DNA of 10,042 nt from DASYML01 sp036399835 (GTDB taxonomy: Bacteria > Acidobacteriota > Blastocatellia > Pyrinomonadales > Pyrinomonadaceae), in contig DASWMI010000218.1 of assembly GCA_036399835.1 (NCBI GenBank), forward strand, positions 1 through 10,042, read 5' to 3'. The position numbers and the translations under genes were made by a program. Within the stretch, counting starts at the first letter, position 1. Each line of letters opens with the position of its first letter. The notes under the pieces were generated by a model. The model was given only the letters and a program-made list of their open reading frames with translations, did no database searches and was not told the DNA's origin. This document shows positions 1 to 7,749 of the stretch, piece by piece.

Positions 1-452
1 CCGATGCGGAGCAGCTCTCCGACGGCGATGGGAGAGCGGGAGATGGCTTTCTGTGTCTTGAGCTGCCCGCGCTCTATGCGCTTGGCGATGGAGACTTCGC
101 CCTCGCGCGTGAGAAGCGGGACGACGCCCATCTCGCGCAGGTAGAGACGCACGGGGTCATTGGTCTTTTCGAGCGCGCCCGCCGAAAGGTCCAGCTCGAT
201 GTCTTCATCAATCCCGTCCTCGGCCACGTCCTCATCCGTCGCCAGCGCGGCGGCCTGTTCCAGCAGCCGCTCATCGGAATCGGACACAGTGATATTCGAG
301 CCTTCGAGCTTTTGCAGCACGTCCTCTATGTCGTCGGGCGAAACAACGTTGTCGGGCAGCTCGCGATTGAGGTCATCGAAAGTCAAATACTTCTTATCGC
401 CGCCCAACTCCAAGAGGCGCTGCATCACGTCGTCTCTGTCTTTCTCTTCCAT
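1..452 (-). CDS. rpoD: RNA polymerase primary sigma factor RpoD (N-terminal part, cut by window edge)
   Basis: This is the housekeeping sigma factor that directs RNA polymerase to most promoters; only the first 150 codons are inside the window and the frame stays open to base 1. Residues 1-60 look like sigma region 1.1 (MEEKDRDDVMQRLLELG, then DDIEDVLQKLE), followed by an acidic linker rich in Asp and Glu. Region 1.2 follows, with the hallmark DPVRLYLREMG, then PLLTREGEVSIAKRIERG. The start is the ATG at 452-450. A GTG two codons upstream (458-456) is in frame and lies 7 nt after a GGGGTGA Shine-Dalgarno-like run (472-466), so it may be the true start. The gene begins 34 nt after the dnaG stop, the usual dnaG-rpoD order. 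Identity is very secure; the catalytic core regions 2-4 lie outside the window. Confidence 0.95.
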   Translation of the reverse strand, partial: MEEKDRDDVMQRLLELGGDKKYLTFDDLNRELPDNVVSPDDIEDVLQKLEGSNITVSDSDERLLEQAAALATDEDVAEDGIDEDIELDLSAGALEKTNDPVRLYLREMGVVPLLTREGEVSIAKRIERGQLKTQKAISRSPIAVGELLRI

Positions 453-486
453 ACTCACTGTCTATTCACCCCGGAGGACTTTAATT

Positions 487-2325
487 TTATGTCGCGGCCT
501 GCGTCGCGTCATGACGCACAAGAAGCGTGCTCTTACGCCTGGTCAATTCGAGATGCTCAAGGGCGAGCCGGTCGCGCCGCTCCGCATCGCCAGCGCGCTC
601 GGCTTCTGTAATCTCAATCATCAGCTCGCCTATGCGTCGGTCGAGGCTCATCTGGCGGAGCGCGATGAGGCAGCTTTCGGCAATCAAGAGGGTATCGTCA
701 AGCGCTTCGCCCTCGGCGCGCAAAGACTCTGACATGAGGACCAGCGGCAGCAGGTCTGCGGCCAGCGGGTCGCCTTCAATCCGCGCGCTGAGGCTGCTGA
801 AATCAACGCTCGCGCCCGCCTCTTCAATCTCAATCAGCGCGCGAAAGATTCCTGCGCTTGGCAAATCCTCGTAGTCGCTCGCCTCCATCTGAGGCAAAAT
901 GCTGCGGCGCAAATCCCTATCATGAACGAGCAACTCGAGCAATTTTTGCTCAGCGATGGTCGGTTGCGCGCCTGAAGCGTGCGCGATGCTTTGCCTGACC
1001 GTTGCTTTATCAAGACCCGTGCCGGACTTCATCGTCTGCCACAGCTCATTTCTCAGAGAGCGCTCTTCGACCCGCAGCGCATCCATCGCAATGTCAAAAT
1101 ATTCGCGCCGCTGAATACTGCTGCGAACAGCGCGAACGTAGGGAAGCACCTCCTCAACCGCCTCGGCCTTCTCCGCCGGGCGATGAAGATTACGATCCCG
1201 CACAGCCTGGTCAATCACAAATTGTATGTGAGGGAATGCTCCGCCACGCCTTTTGTGATACTCCTCAGCGCCGTTGGCCCTGATGAACTCGTCCGGGTCC
1301 GAGCCATCGGGCAAGACCAGTACCTTGACCTCAAAATCTTCCGAGAGAAGTGTTTCTATCGCACGCTTTGCTGCTTTCACGCCCGCCTTGTCACCATCAT
1401 AATTGACAACAACCTTACGTGTAAACCGTCCGAGCAACTTCGCTTGCTCTGCCGTCAGCGCAGTTCCCAGAGAAGCCACCATGTTGCGCACGCCGAACTG
1501 GTAAGGGATGATGAGGTCCAGATAGCCTTCGACCAGGATGGCAAACTTGCGTCTGCGAATCTCGTCGCGCGTCAGGTTTAGCCCGAAGAGATGACGCCCC
1601 TTTGTATAGGCTGGCGTCTCGGGCGAGTTCAGATACTTCGGCTCGCCGCCGCTTTCCATAGTCCTCCCGCCGAAAGCGACGGGCCTCCCCTGCGCATCCA
1701 TCACAGGAAAGATAACGCGACCGCGAAAGCGATCATAAAATCCGCCCGTCTCCTTTTTGACGACCAGACCGCTGCGCTCTAATTGTGCGGCACTCGCGCC
1801 GCGCTTTTTCAAGTATGACAGAAGACCGTCCCAGCTATCCGGCGCATAGCCCAGACGAAAAGCCTTGCGCGTCTCATCCGAAATCTCGCGGCCCAGTAGA
1901 TACTCACGCGCCGCGCGCCCTTCAGCCGCACCCTCTTCAAGCTGCGACTCCCACCATTCGAGCGCCCAACCGTTTAGCTCTATGACTTCATCCGCGTCGC
2001 GCCTGCGCGCCTCAAACTTCTGGTCCTCAACCATCACGGGCAGCGGCACGCTGGCCTTCTCCGCCACAATCTTGACGGCTTCGGGAAACGTCACGCGCTC
2101 CATCTCCATCACGAAATTGAAGACCGAGCCGCCCTTGCCGCACCCGAAGCAATAGAAAATATCCTTCGCCGGGTTGACAGAAAAAGATGGCGTCTTCTCC
2201 TGATGAAACGGGCAGCAAGCCATCCAGTTCGCGCCCTTCTTCTTGAGCGAGACATAATCCTGCACGACGCGCACAATGTCCGCCTGCCGTCTGAGGTCGT
2301 CAATAAAAGTTTGCGGAAAGCGCAT
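487..2325 (-). CDS. dnaG: DNA primase DnaG
   Basis: DnaG makes the RNA primers for leading- and lagging-strand replication and works with the replicative helicase DnaB. The 612-residue frame has the full bacterial architecture. The N-terminal CHC2 zinc-binding domain has ligands C38, H41, C59 and C62, in CPFHQEKTPSFSV and FYCFGCGKGG. The RNA polymerase core contains RFRGRVIFPV (about 200-207), FGGR (218-221) and KYLNSPET (230-237). The TOPRIM metal site is EGYLD (266-270), DGD (310-312) and DPDEF (343-347), nearly the same numbering as in E. coli DnaG. The C-terminal 170 residues are helical and charged, as expected for the helicase-binding domain. Length is a little above E. coli DnaG (581). 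The ATG at 2325 is followed at once by the conserved start of the family (MRFPQTFIDDLR). No strong ribosome binding site is visible. The gene starts 27 nt after the mutS2 stop, so it is probably co-transcribed. All catalytic residues checked are present. Confidence 0.98.
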   Translation of the reverse strand: MRFPQTFIDDLRRQADIVRVVQDYVSLKKKGANWMACCPFHQEKTPSFSVNPAKDIFYCFGCGKGGSVFNFVMEMERVTFPEAVKIVAEKASVPLPVMVEDQKFEARRRDADEVIELNGWALEWWESQLEEGAAEGRAAREYLLGREISDETRKAFRLGYAPDSWDGLLSYLKKRGASAAQLERSGLVVKKETGGFYDRFRGRVIFPVMDAQGRPVAFGGRTMESGGEPKYLNSPETPAYTKGRHLFGLNLTRDEIRRRKFAILVEGYLDLIIPYQFGVRNMVASLGTALTAEQAKLLGRFTRKVVVNYDGDKAGVKAAKRAIETLLSEDFEVKVLVLPDGSDPDEFIRANGAEEYHKRRGGAFPHIQFVIDQAVRDRNLHRPAEKAEAVEEVLPYVRAVRSSIQRREYFDIAMDALRVEERSLRNELWQTMKSGTGLDKATVRQSIAHASGAQPTIAEQKLLELLVHDRDLRRSILPQMEASDYEDLPSAGIFRALIEIEEAGASVDFSSLSARIEGDPLAADLLPLVLMSESLRAEGEALDDTLLIAESCLIALRQMSLDRRIGELMIEITEAERAGDAERRDRLALEHLELTRRKSTLLVRHDATQAAT

Positions 2326-2352
2326 GGTCGTGTCTCGGGCTGGTCCTGTGAC

Positions 2353-4833
2353 TTACTGTTTTAGTTCGATAATGGTTGCGCCTGCGCCGCCCTGGTCCTG
2401 CGGGGCCTGCGCAAAGCGCTCGACGTGCGGGTGGTCGCGCAGGAGGCCAGCGATTGCCTTGCGCAGCGCGCCGGTCCCGTGCCCGTGTACGATGCGCACA
2501 TGGACCATGCCGTTGAGGAAGGCTTCATCCAAAAACTTGTCTACCGCTGCGACCGCCTCATCCGTCGTCCGACCGATTAGGTTAAGCTCGGAATGTATCT
2601 CCTGGTTGGATGAAGCGAGGCGTACTTCCGTGCCGCGAGAGACGCGCAGGCGAGCGCCGCGTCCGGTCTCCTGCGCAGGCGGCGCGGCCTCGACCAACTC
2701 CAGGTTAGAAACCTTCTCACGGAAGCGCAGAGACTTGACGCGCACTTCGGCTTCCTCGCCGTGCAACTGGTCCACCACCCCGATTGAACCGAAAGAGAGC
2801 AGCCGCACGCTGTCTCCGATCTTGATGGCACGCGAAGGCGCGACGGCTGCGCCGCCGCTTTCCGTCCCGGTTTGCACGGCGGGGGCAGCCTCTACCAGTC
2901 GCCCGTCGCGCACGACGCGGACCTGCCCGGGGCGTGCGTGCGCGCTTGAAGTGACAGTCGCGGCGCGTGCGGCACGTTGCGCTTCGCGCTTCAATTCCGC
3001 CGCACGCTTCTGCGCCTCGCGCTCCGCGCGAACACGCTCCGCACGGTCTTCTATGCTTGAGACCAGCTCGCGCGAGCGCTTCTCGAAATCTTCTATGCTG
3101 GCGGCCAGCTCGCGCTCGAACTGCTGCTCGCGCTCACGCTCGCGGCGCGCGGCCTGCGTATCGAGCGCGGCATACTTTTCGGCGACCGCCGCTCGCTCCT
3201 CTTCGAGCGCACGCCGCAGGGCTTCGGCCTCTTTAGCTTCCTGCTGGATGGTGCGCAGATACTGCGCCGCGTCGCGCGCGGACCTGCCGACCTGCTCCGT
3301 GGCCGAGCGCACAATCTCTGGCGGGAAACCGAAGCGGCGCGCAATCTCAAGACCGGACGAAGAGCCTGCGATGCCGACGAGCAGCCTGTAAGTCGGCTGC
3401 AAAGTCTTCAAGTCAAACTCTACGCTCGCGTTGATGACGGCCTCTTCATTCGCGGCGTACATCTTTAGCCCGCTGTAGTGCGTCGTCGCCAGCACGTGCG
3501 CGCCGCACGCCCTGCGAAAATGGTCCACCACCGCGACGCCCAGCGCAGAGCCTTCCTCCGGGTCCGTGCCCGTCCCGACCTCATCCAGAAGCACCAGGGC
3601 GGGCCTGCGGCATAGCTCTATCATGCGACTGATGTTGGCGACGTGCGAGGTGAAGGTCGAAAGATTCGCCGCGAGCGATTGATGGTCGCCGATGTCCGCG
3701 AGCACGGAAGCATAAAAAGGGATACGCGCGGCGCGTGCGGGGACTGGCAAGCCCGAGAGCGCCATCAATGCGACCAGCCCTGTCGTCTTGAGCGCGACAG
3801 TCTTGCCGCCCGCGTTCGCGCCGGAGATAACCATCACGGGATGCTCGGCGTCGAGCTTGAAGGAGATAGGCACGACCGCCTGGCCGCTCGCGCGCAGGTT
3901 CTCTTCGAGCAGAGGATGGCGGGCTTCAATCAACTCCAGCGTGCCGCCTTCATCTATCAAGGGCACGACGCAATCGAAGCGCTGGAAGAAGACGGCCTTG
4001 GCCGAGATAAAATCAAGCTCCTCGACGGCGCGCGTCGCGTGGACCAGCGCGGGCAACTCACGTCGCAGCTCTTCCGTCAGGCTGAAGAGAATACGGCTCA
4101 CCTCTCGCTCTTCGGTTTCGCGCAGCGATTGTAGTTCGTTGTTGGAGTCAATCGTCTCTAAAGGCTCTACGAAAATGGTCGCGCCGGAGGAGGAGAAGCC
4201 GTGCGCGACGCCCGCCACGCGCCCCCTGTGGTCCGATTTGACGGGAATCACAAAGCGGTCGTTTCTGACCGTCACCAGCTCGTCCTGAATAGCCTCCTCT
4301 GAACGCCGCATCAATCCTTCGAGCGAGCGCGTGATGCTTGAGCGCAGACGCGTGATGTCATGGCGTATGCGCGCCAGCTCGGGGCTGGCACGGTCATCCA
4401 GCTCGCCGCTCGGCAGGATTTTGTTTGAGACGCGCGCCGCCAGGCTGTGCAGCTCGCGCGGCAATTCGGCGACCATCTCCCAGAGCGCGGGGCAGGCTTC
4501 GCGCTCGGCCATGATGTTGGCGCGGGCCGCCAGCGCCTGCTCGCACAGACGCGCCAACTCAAGAATCTTGAGCGGCTCAAGGCTCGTGCCCTCTATGCGC
4601 AGACGCGCCAGTGCTTCCGAAGGGTCCGTCAGCTCTGAGAAGGACCAGGCCGCCCCGCGCTGGCGCAACCGCAGGCACTCCTCGACCACGCGCAGCGCAC
4701 GACGCAGACTCTCAAGCTCTTCGAGCGGCGCGAGCCTCTCGACACGCGCGCGTCCCATGGGCGTCTGCGCGCCGCGCCGGACCAGTGCGCGTAGCCCGTC
4801 ATATTCCAGTGTCGCGAACGCTTGATCCTGCAT
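2353..4833 (-). CDS. mutS2: MutS2 family ATPase with C-terminal Smr domain
   Basis: MutS2 is a MutS-like ATPase without the mismatch-recognition domain. Family members have been linked to suppression of recombination and, in Bacillus, to splitting collided ribosomes. Numbered from the ATG at 4833 (826 residues), the order is: core/lever and clamp helices; Walker A GANAGGKT (338-345); Walker B LVLLDEVGTGTDPEEGSAL (413-431; D417, E418); TTHYSGLK switch region (450-457). A long charged coiled coil rich in Arg, Glu and Ala follows (about 510-622), then a KOW-like beta patch (about 670-714) and an Smr domain (about 744-826) with HGHGTGALR (783-791) and GGAGATIIEL. In the Smr LDLR-type motif the sequence is LNLIG. 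The open frame extends upstream to a TTG at 4872, but MQDQAFATLEYD aligns with the usual family N-terminus, so the ATG at 4833 is preferred. It is the first gene of the apparent mutS2-dnaG-rpoD transcript. Confidence 0.96.
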   Translation of the reverse strand: MQDQAFATLEYDGLRALVRRGAQTPMGRARVERLAPLEELESLRRALRVVEECLRLRQRGAAWSFSELTDPSEALARLRIEGTSLEPLKILELARLCEQALAARANIMAEREACPALWEMVAELPRELHSLAARVSNKILPSGELDDRASPELARIRHDITRLRSSITRSLEGLMRRSEEAIQDELVTVRNDRFVIPVKSDHRGRVAGVAHGFSSSGATIFVEPLETIDSNNELQSLRETEEREVSRILFSLTEELRRELPALVHATRAVEELDFISAKAVFFQRFDCVVPLIDEGGTLELIEARHPLLEENLRASGQAVVPISFKLDAEHPVMVISGANAGGKTVALKTTGLVALMALSGLPVPARAARIPFYASVLADIGDHQSLAANLSTFTSHVANISRMIELCRRPALVLLDEVGTGTDPEEGSALGVAVVDHFRRACGAHVLATTHYSGLKMYAANEEAVINASVEFDLKTLQPTYRLLVGIAGSSSGLEIARRFGFPPEIVRSATEQVGRSARDAAQYLRTIQQEAKEAEALRRALEEERAAVAEKYAALDTQAARREREREQQFERELAASIEDFEKRSRELVSSIEDRAERVRAEREAQKRAAELKREAQRAARAATVTSSAHARPGQVRVVRDGRLVEAAPAVQTGTESGGAAVAPSRAIKIGDSVRLLSFGSIGVVDQLHGEEAEVRVKSLRFREKVSNLELVEAAPPAQETGRGARLRVSRGTEVRLASSNQEIHSELNLIGRTTDEAVAAVDKFLDEAFLNGMVHVRIVHGHGTGALRKAIAGLLRDHPHVERFAQAPQDQGGAGATIIELKQ

Positions 4834-4888
4834 CAGTGAAAACAAAAACCTCTCTCGCCAACTCGAACTCAAATCTCAGGCTGATTTT

Positions 4889-4913
4889 CAGAAGGTGAAT
4901 ATCATACCTTCTG
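4889..4913. promoter_or_regulatory. Perfect 8-bp inverted repeat over the mutS2 -10 region (candidate operator)
   Basis: CAGAAGGT (4889-4896) and its exact reverse complement ACCTTCTG (4906-4913) are separated by 9 nt. The centre-to-centre distance of 17 bp is roughly one and a half helical turns. The repeat spans the candidate -10 box and the predicted transcription start of mutS2, so a bound dimer would block initiation. Since only the second arm would be transcribed, an RNA hairpin is less likely than a DNA operator. There is no T run, so it is not a terminator. The cognate regulator is unknown and I saw no second copy in the window. Confidence 0.4.
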
Positions 4914-4930
4914 CTCGTAAAAAGCGGCAA
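4901..4930 (-). promoter_or_regulatory. Candidate sigma-70-type promoter of the mutS2-dnaG-rpoD operon
   Basis: On the minus strand TTGCCG (4930-4925, 4 of 6 matches to TTGACA) is followed after 18 nt by TATGAT (4906-4901, 5 of 6 matches to TATAAT). Transcription would start near 4894, giving a leader of about 60 nt to the preferred mutS2 ATG. It is the best promoter-like match I found in the spacer between cheW and mutS2 and points at mutS2. Prediction by eye only; no transcription data. Confidence 0.5.
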
Positions 4931-5030
4931 CGCAGCAGGGAAGAAAGTTGTCCGGAGAAAAAGAGGAAAGAGATTCGTTGAGGCGCTGGTCCAACGCGCA
5001 AGTAGAGTTTTTGCAGAGCAGGACGGGCAC

Positions 5031-5510
5031 TCAAAAGCGTTTGCGGCGACGCTCCGTACCCTGCATGGCGACGGCAAACAGCTCCCCGACCTTAAGCACT
5101 GTGATGCGCCTCCCCTCATGAGCAGCAATCCCGAGCACAGCACTTGAGCCTGCATCCTGAACGGCCATCACAAGCTCACCGGCAGGAATCTCTATCACTT
5201 CCAGCTCGCCTGCGGCGGCGAGAGCAAGTTGCTCGTCGCCACGCAAAGGGATGATGTGGCTAAAGGTTGACGCTTCGCCGTCCCGCTCTTCCTGGACCAG
5301 CGCGAGCGGGTCGAGCAGCGTCAGCATACGCCCGCGCACGCTGACCACGCCGAGCACGGCTTGAGGCGCGCGCGGCAAAGGCGTCGGCCTACGCCACGCG
5401 ACCGCCTCCTCAGCTTCATCAGCCGCGACGCCCAGCATCTCGCCGCCCGCTTTGAAGATTAGCAGGCGCGACGGCTCGCCCTCTTCGGCTGTCAGGTGCT
5501 CCGCGTCCAC
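5031..5510 (-). CDS. CheW-like scaffold protein (orphan, single domain)
   Basis: CheW-like proteins couple chemoreceptors to the CheA kinase in cytoplasmic arrays. From the GTG at 5510 the product has 159 residues and is one CheW domain. It contains RLLIFKAGGEMLGVAADEAEE (in the usual strand-turn-strand position), then PTPLPRAPQAVLGVVSVRGR, which matches the family pattern of a proline-rich turn before GvvnlRG, and MLTLLDPLALV. The C-terminus is basic (GTERRRKRF). The open frame extends to a TTG at 5585, but the GTG at 5510 has a strong GGGGAGA ribosome binding site 7 nt upstream and the extra 25 residues do not look like CheW, so the shorter form is preferred. No cheA, methyl-accepting protein, cheR, cheB or cheY lies nearby. 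It is divergent from the thioredoxin/NHL gene and separated by about 320 nt from the mutS2 start. Partner pathway (motility, gliding or another Che-like system) cannot be told from here. Confidence 0.85.
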   Translation of the reverse strand: MDAEHLTAEEGEPSRLLIFKAGGEMLGVAADEAEEAVAWRRPTPLPRAPQAVLGVVSVRGRMLTLLDPLALVQEERDGEASTFSHIIPLRGDEQLALAAAGELEVIEIPAGELVMAVQDAGSSAVLGIAAHEGRRITVLKVGELFAVAMQGTERRRKRF

Positions 5511-5517
5511 AGGAGTT

Positions 5518-5524
5518 TCTCCCC
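5518..5524 (-). promoter_or_regulatory. Ribosome binding site that decides the cheW-like start
   Basis: GGGGAGA on the minus strand ends 7 nt before the GTG at 5510-5508. No comparable site precedes the longer TTG start at 5585. That TTG is itself part of a TTGACA hexamer (5585-5580), which could instead be a promoter -35 element, although only a poor -10 match (CTCAAT, 18 nt downstream) follows it. Confidence 0.55.
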
Positions 5525-5676
5525 GCGTTGTGAGTTGATAATTAACCCGGGCACGATTGAGCCAGATGAAGTCTACGCCTGTCAACGCTCGCGGGCGTTT
5601 CCGTCTTCTCTTCGGCCCATCTTGAGCCGTGTGATAAAGTGTCTCTCAACTCATTTGAACAGCGTCTGAAATCCCG

Positions 5677-7749
5677 GTGAAAAGATATCTCTTGAGCATG
5701 TCTCATAAAACATTTCATCTAACATCCAAGAGCGCCGCCCTTTTCTTAATCGCGTCGCTTCTTTTGGCAGGGCCTCTTGGGTCCGTCTCAACGAAAGGAT
5801 TTTTCGTGATGCCTGTACGTCAGGAGGGGCGCGTGCGTGCGCCGGAGCTGAAGGGCGGGCGCGGCTGGCTCAACACGGACCAGCCTCTCTCGCTGGCGGC
5901 CCTTAAAGGCAAAGTGGTCCTCCTCGATTTCTGGACCTACGGCTGCATCAACTGCATTCATATCATCCCGGACCTGAAAAAGCTGGAAGCGAAATATGCT
6001 CGCCAACTGGTCGTGATAGGAGTTCACTCCGCCAAGTTCGACAACGAGAAGGAGACGGAGAACATACGTCGCATCATCCTCCGCTACGAGATAGAGCACC
6101 CCGTCGTCAATGATGCAGACTTTGCTATCTGGCAGGCCTACACCGTTCGCGCCTGGCCCACGCAGGTCTTGATTGACCCGGCGGGCTACGCTGTCGGGAT
6201 GATTTCCGGCGAGGGCAATTACGAAATTCTGGACCAGCGCATAGCGCAACTGGTAGAGGAGTTTCGCAAGCGTGGCGAATTAAACGAAGAGCCGCTCGCC
6301 CTCGCGCTCGAACGCGCCGGGGTGGGCGACCTCCCCCTCGCCTTTCCGGGCAAGGTTCTGGCCGACGCCGCCAGCGACCGCCTCTTCATCGCTGATTCAA
6401 ACCATAACCGCATCGTCATCACAAAGCTCGATGGCACTCTCGTTGAAACCATCGGCACGGGCGCACGCGGGGCGAAAGATGGTCCATTCAAGCAGGCCAC
6501 CTTTTATCGCCCGCAGGGGATGGCGCTCGACGGCGACTCGTTGTATGTCGCCGATACGGAAAATCACCTGGTCCGGCGCGTTAATCTAAAGACGCGCACG
6601 GTTGAGACTCTCGCTGGCACTGGCGAGCAATCGCACGAGTATGGCGGAAGCGGACCGGCGCTGAGCCGCGCCCTCAATTCGCCCTGGGACTTGCAGCTTG
6701 TCGGCAGAACGCTCTACATAGCGATGGCCGGGCCGCATCAAATCTGGAAGCTAGAACTGGACCAGCAGAAGACAGCCGTCTTTGCCGGGACGGGGCGCGA
6801 GGCGCGCAAGGATGGACCGGCTGCCGTCTCCGCGTTCGCGCAGCCTTCGGGCCTCGCCTCGGACGGCAGGTCGCTCTACGTCGCGGACAGCGAATCAAAT
6901 ATCGTCCGCGCCATCAAGCTCGATACGCCGGAGCACGAAGTGAGCACGCTCGCGGGCGGCGACCTCTTCGACTTCGGTGATGTGGACGGCAGGGGCGACG
7001 ACGTGCGCTTGCAGCACCCTTTGGGACTGGCCCTCTTCGGAGACAAACTGCTCCTGGCCGATACCTACAATCACAAAATCAAGCTGCTCGATCCTCAAGA
7101 GGGAAGCGTGCAAACTTTCCTGGGCACGGGCAAACCGGGACAGACGGACGGCGCAGCTGCCTCCTTTTACGAACCCGGCGGGCTGAGCGTCGCTGGCGGC
7201 AAGCTCTATCTGGCCGATACGAATAATCATGCCGTGCGCGTCGTTGACCTCAAGACGAAAGAGACGCGCACGCTCATGATTAAGGGACTGCGCCCGCCTC
7301 TCTCCGACGGCATGCCGGAAACCTTGAGCAACATAAGCGCCGGACCGAACACTGAGGAGGTCAAGCTTGCGCCGCAACTACTGATGGCGGGCGCAAGCAG
7401 CTCTCTCATGCTCGATGTCGCGCTCCCCGCGGGTTATCACCTCAATCCTTCCGCGCCGCAACGCTACCGAATTTCCGTCGAGCGGGGTGCCGAGCATCTC
7501 AAGCTCGCTGAAGATGGACCAGTCGAGACAATGCGGACCGTAAAAGATTTGCAGCTTCCAATGCGTGTTCCGCTGCGCACATTCGGCGCAGGCTCGGCAA
7601 CCCTGCGCGCGCGACTGACGCTCTACTATTGCCGCGAAGACAACACGGGCACTTGCCGCATCAAGACGCTCGTCTGGTTCTTGCCCATAGAGGTCACTGC
7701 GGACGCGAAAGCGCCACGCGAGATTAAAGCCAGAGCCGAAGTGCGATAA
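5677..7749 (+). CDS. Exported thioredoxin-like / NHL beta-propeller protein (NHLRC2-like)
   Basis: The 690-residue product has the three-part architecture of animal NHLRC2. An N-terminal hydrophobic stretch (about 20-35, AALFLIASLLLAGPLG) looks like a signal peptide or anchor, so the protein is probably periplasmic or lipid-facing. A thioredoxin-like domain (about 50-195) carries VVLLDFWTYGCINCIH with C90 and C93 (CINC, as in the NHLRC2 CCINC motif) and the cis-proline loop AWPTQV (P161). Six NHL-type blades follow: LFIADSNHNRIV (237), LYVADTENHLVRRV (289), LYIAMAGPHQIWKL (346), LYVADSESNIVRAI (400), LLLADTYNHKIKLL (458) and LYLADTNNHAVRVV (510). A C-terminal beta domain (about 560-675) contains a second cysteine pair, C652 and C660, in YYCREDNTGTC. 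The first in-frame codon is GTG 5677; ATG 5698 would give a more typical short signal n-region and may be the true start. Neither has a clear ribosome binding site. The physiological substrate is unknown; a thiol-disulfide role is inferred from CxxC. The gene stands alone on its strand. Confidence 0.9.
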   Translation: MKRYLLSMSHKTFHLTSKSAALFLIASLLLAGPLGSVSTKGFFVMPVRQEGRVRAPELKGGRGWLNTDQPLSLAALKGKVVLLDFWTYGCINCIHIIPDLKKLEAKYARQLVVIGVHSAKFDNEKETENIRRIILRYEIEHPVVNDADFAIWQAYTVRAWPTQVLIDPAGYAVGMISGEGNYEILDQRIAQLVEEFRKRGELNEEPLALALERAGVGDLPLAFPGKVLADAASDRLFIADSNHNRIVITKLDGTLVETIGTGARGAKDGPFKQATFYRPQGMALDGDSLYVADTENHLVRRVNLKTRTVETLAGTGEQSHEYGGSGPALSRALNSPWDLQLVGRTLYIAMAGPHQIWKLELDQQKTAVFAGTGREARKDGPAAVSAFAQPSGLASDGRSLYVADSESNIVRAIKLDTPEHEVSTLAGGDLFDFGDVDGRGDDVRLQHPLGLALFGDKLLLADTYNHKIKLLDPQEGSVQTFLGTGKPGQTDGAAASFYEPGGLSVAGGKLYLADTNNHAVRVVDLKTKETRTLMIKGLRPPLSDGMPETLSNISAGPNTEEVKLAPQLLMAGASSSLMLDVALPAGYHLNPSAPQRYRISVERGAEHLKLAEDGPVETMRTVKDLQLPMRVPLRTFGAGSATLRARLTLYYCREDNTGTCRIKTLVWFLPIEVTADAKAPREIKARAEVR

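Noticed and set aside
979..1581. 200-codon plus-strand frame
   Set aside because: It is antisense to the TOPRIM and C-terminal part of dnaG and has no family resemblance.
2276..3391. 371-codon open frame on the plus strand, rich in Ser, Arg and Ala
   Set aside because: It is antisense to dnaG and mutS2, both with full conserved motifs. Its composition is low-complexity, as expected when a GC-rich gene is read on the other strand.
4960..4997. Possible terminator of the cheW-like gene: imperfect hairpin (4983-4997) followed on the minus strand by a pyrimidine-rich tract (4960-4974)
   Set aside because: The stem has about 5 pairs with a wobble, and the T-rich tract is about 8 nt away and interrupted by C, so it falls short of an intrinsic terminator.
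4799..5155. 118-codon minus-strand frame bridging the cheW and mutS2 genes
   Set aside because: It overlaps both real genes in another frame and spans the predicted promoter; no conserved features.
5622..5649. TTGAG/CTCAA inverted repeat and a TGTGATAAAG -10-like sequence in the divergent spacer upstream of the thioredoxin/NHL gene
   Set aside because: A 5-bp repeat with a long spacer is expected by chance, and no matching -35 box lies at the right distance, so no promoter is called.
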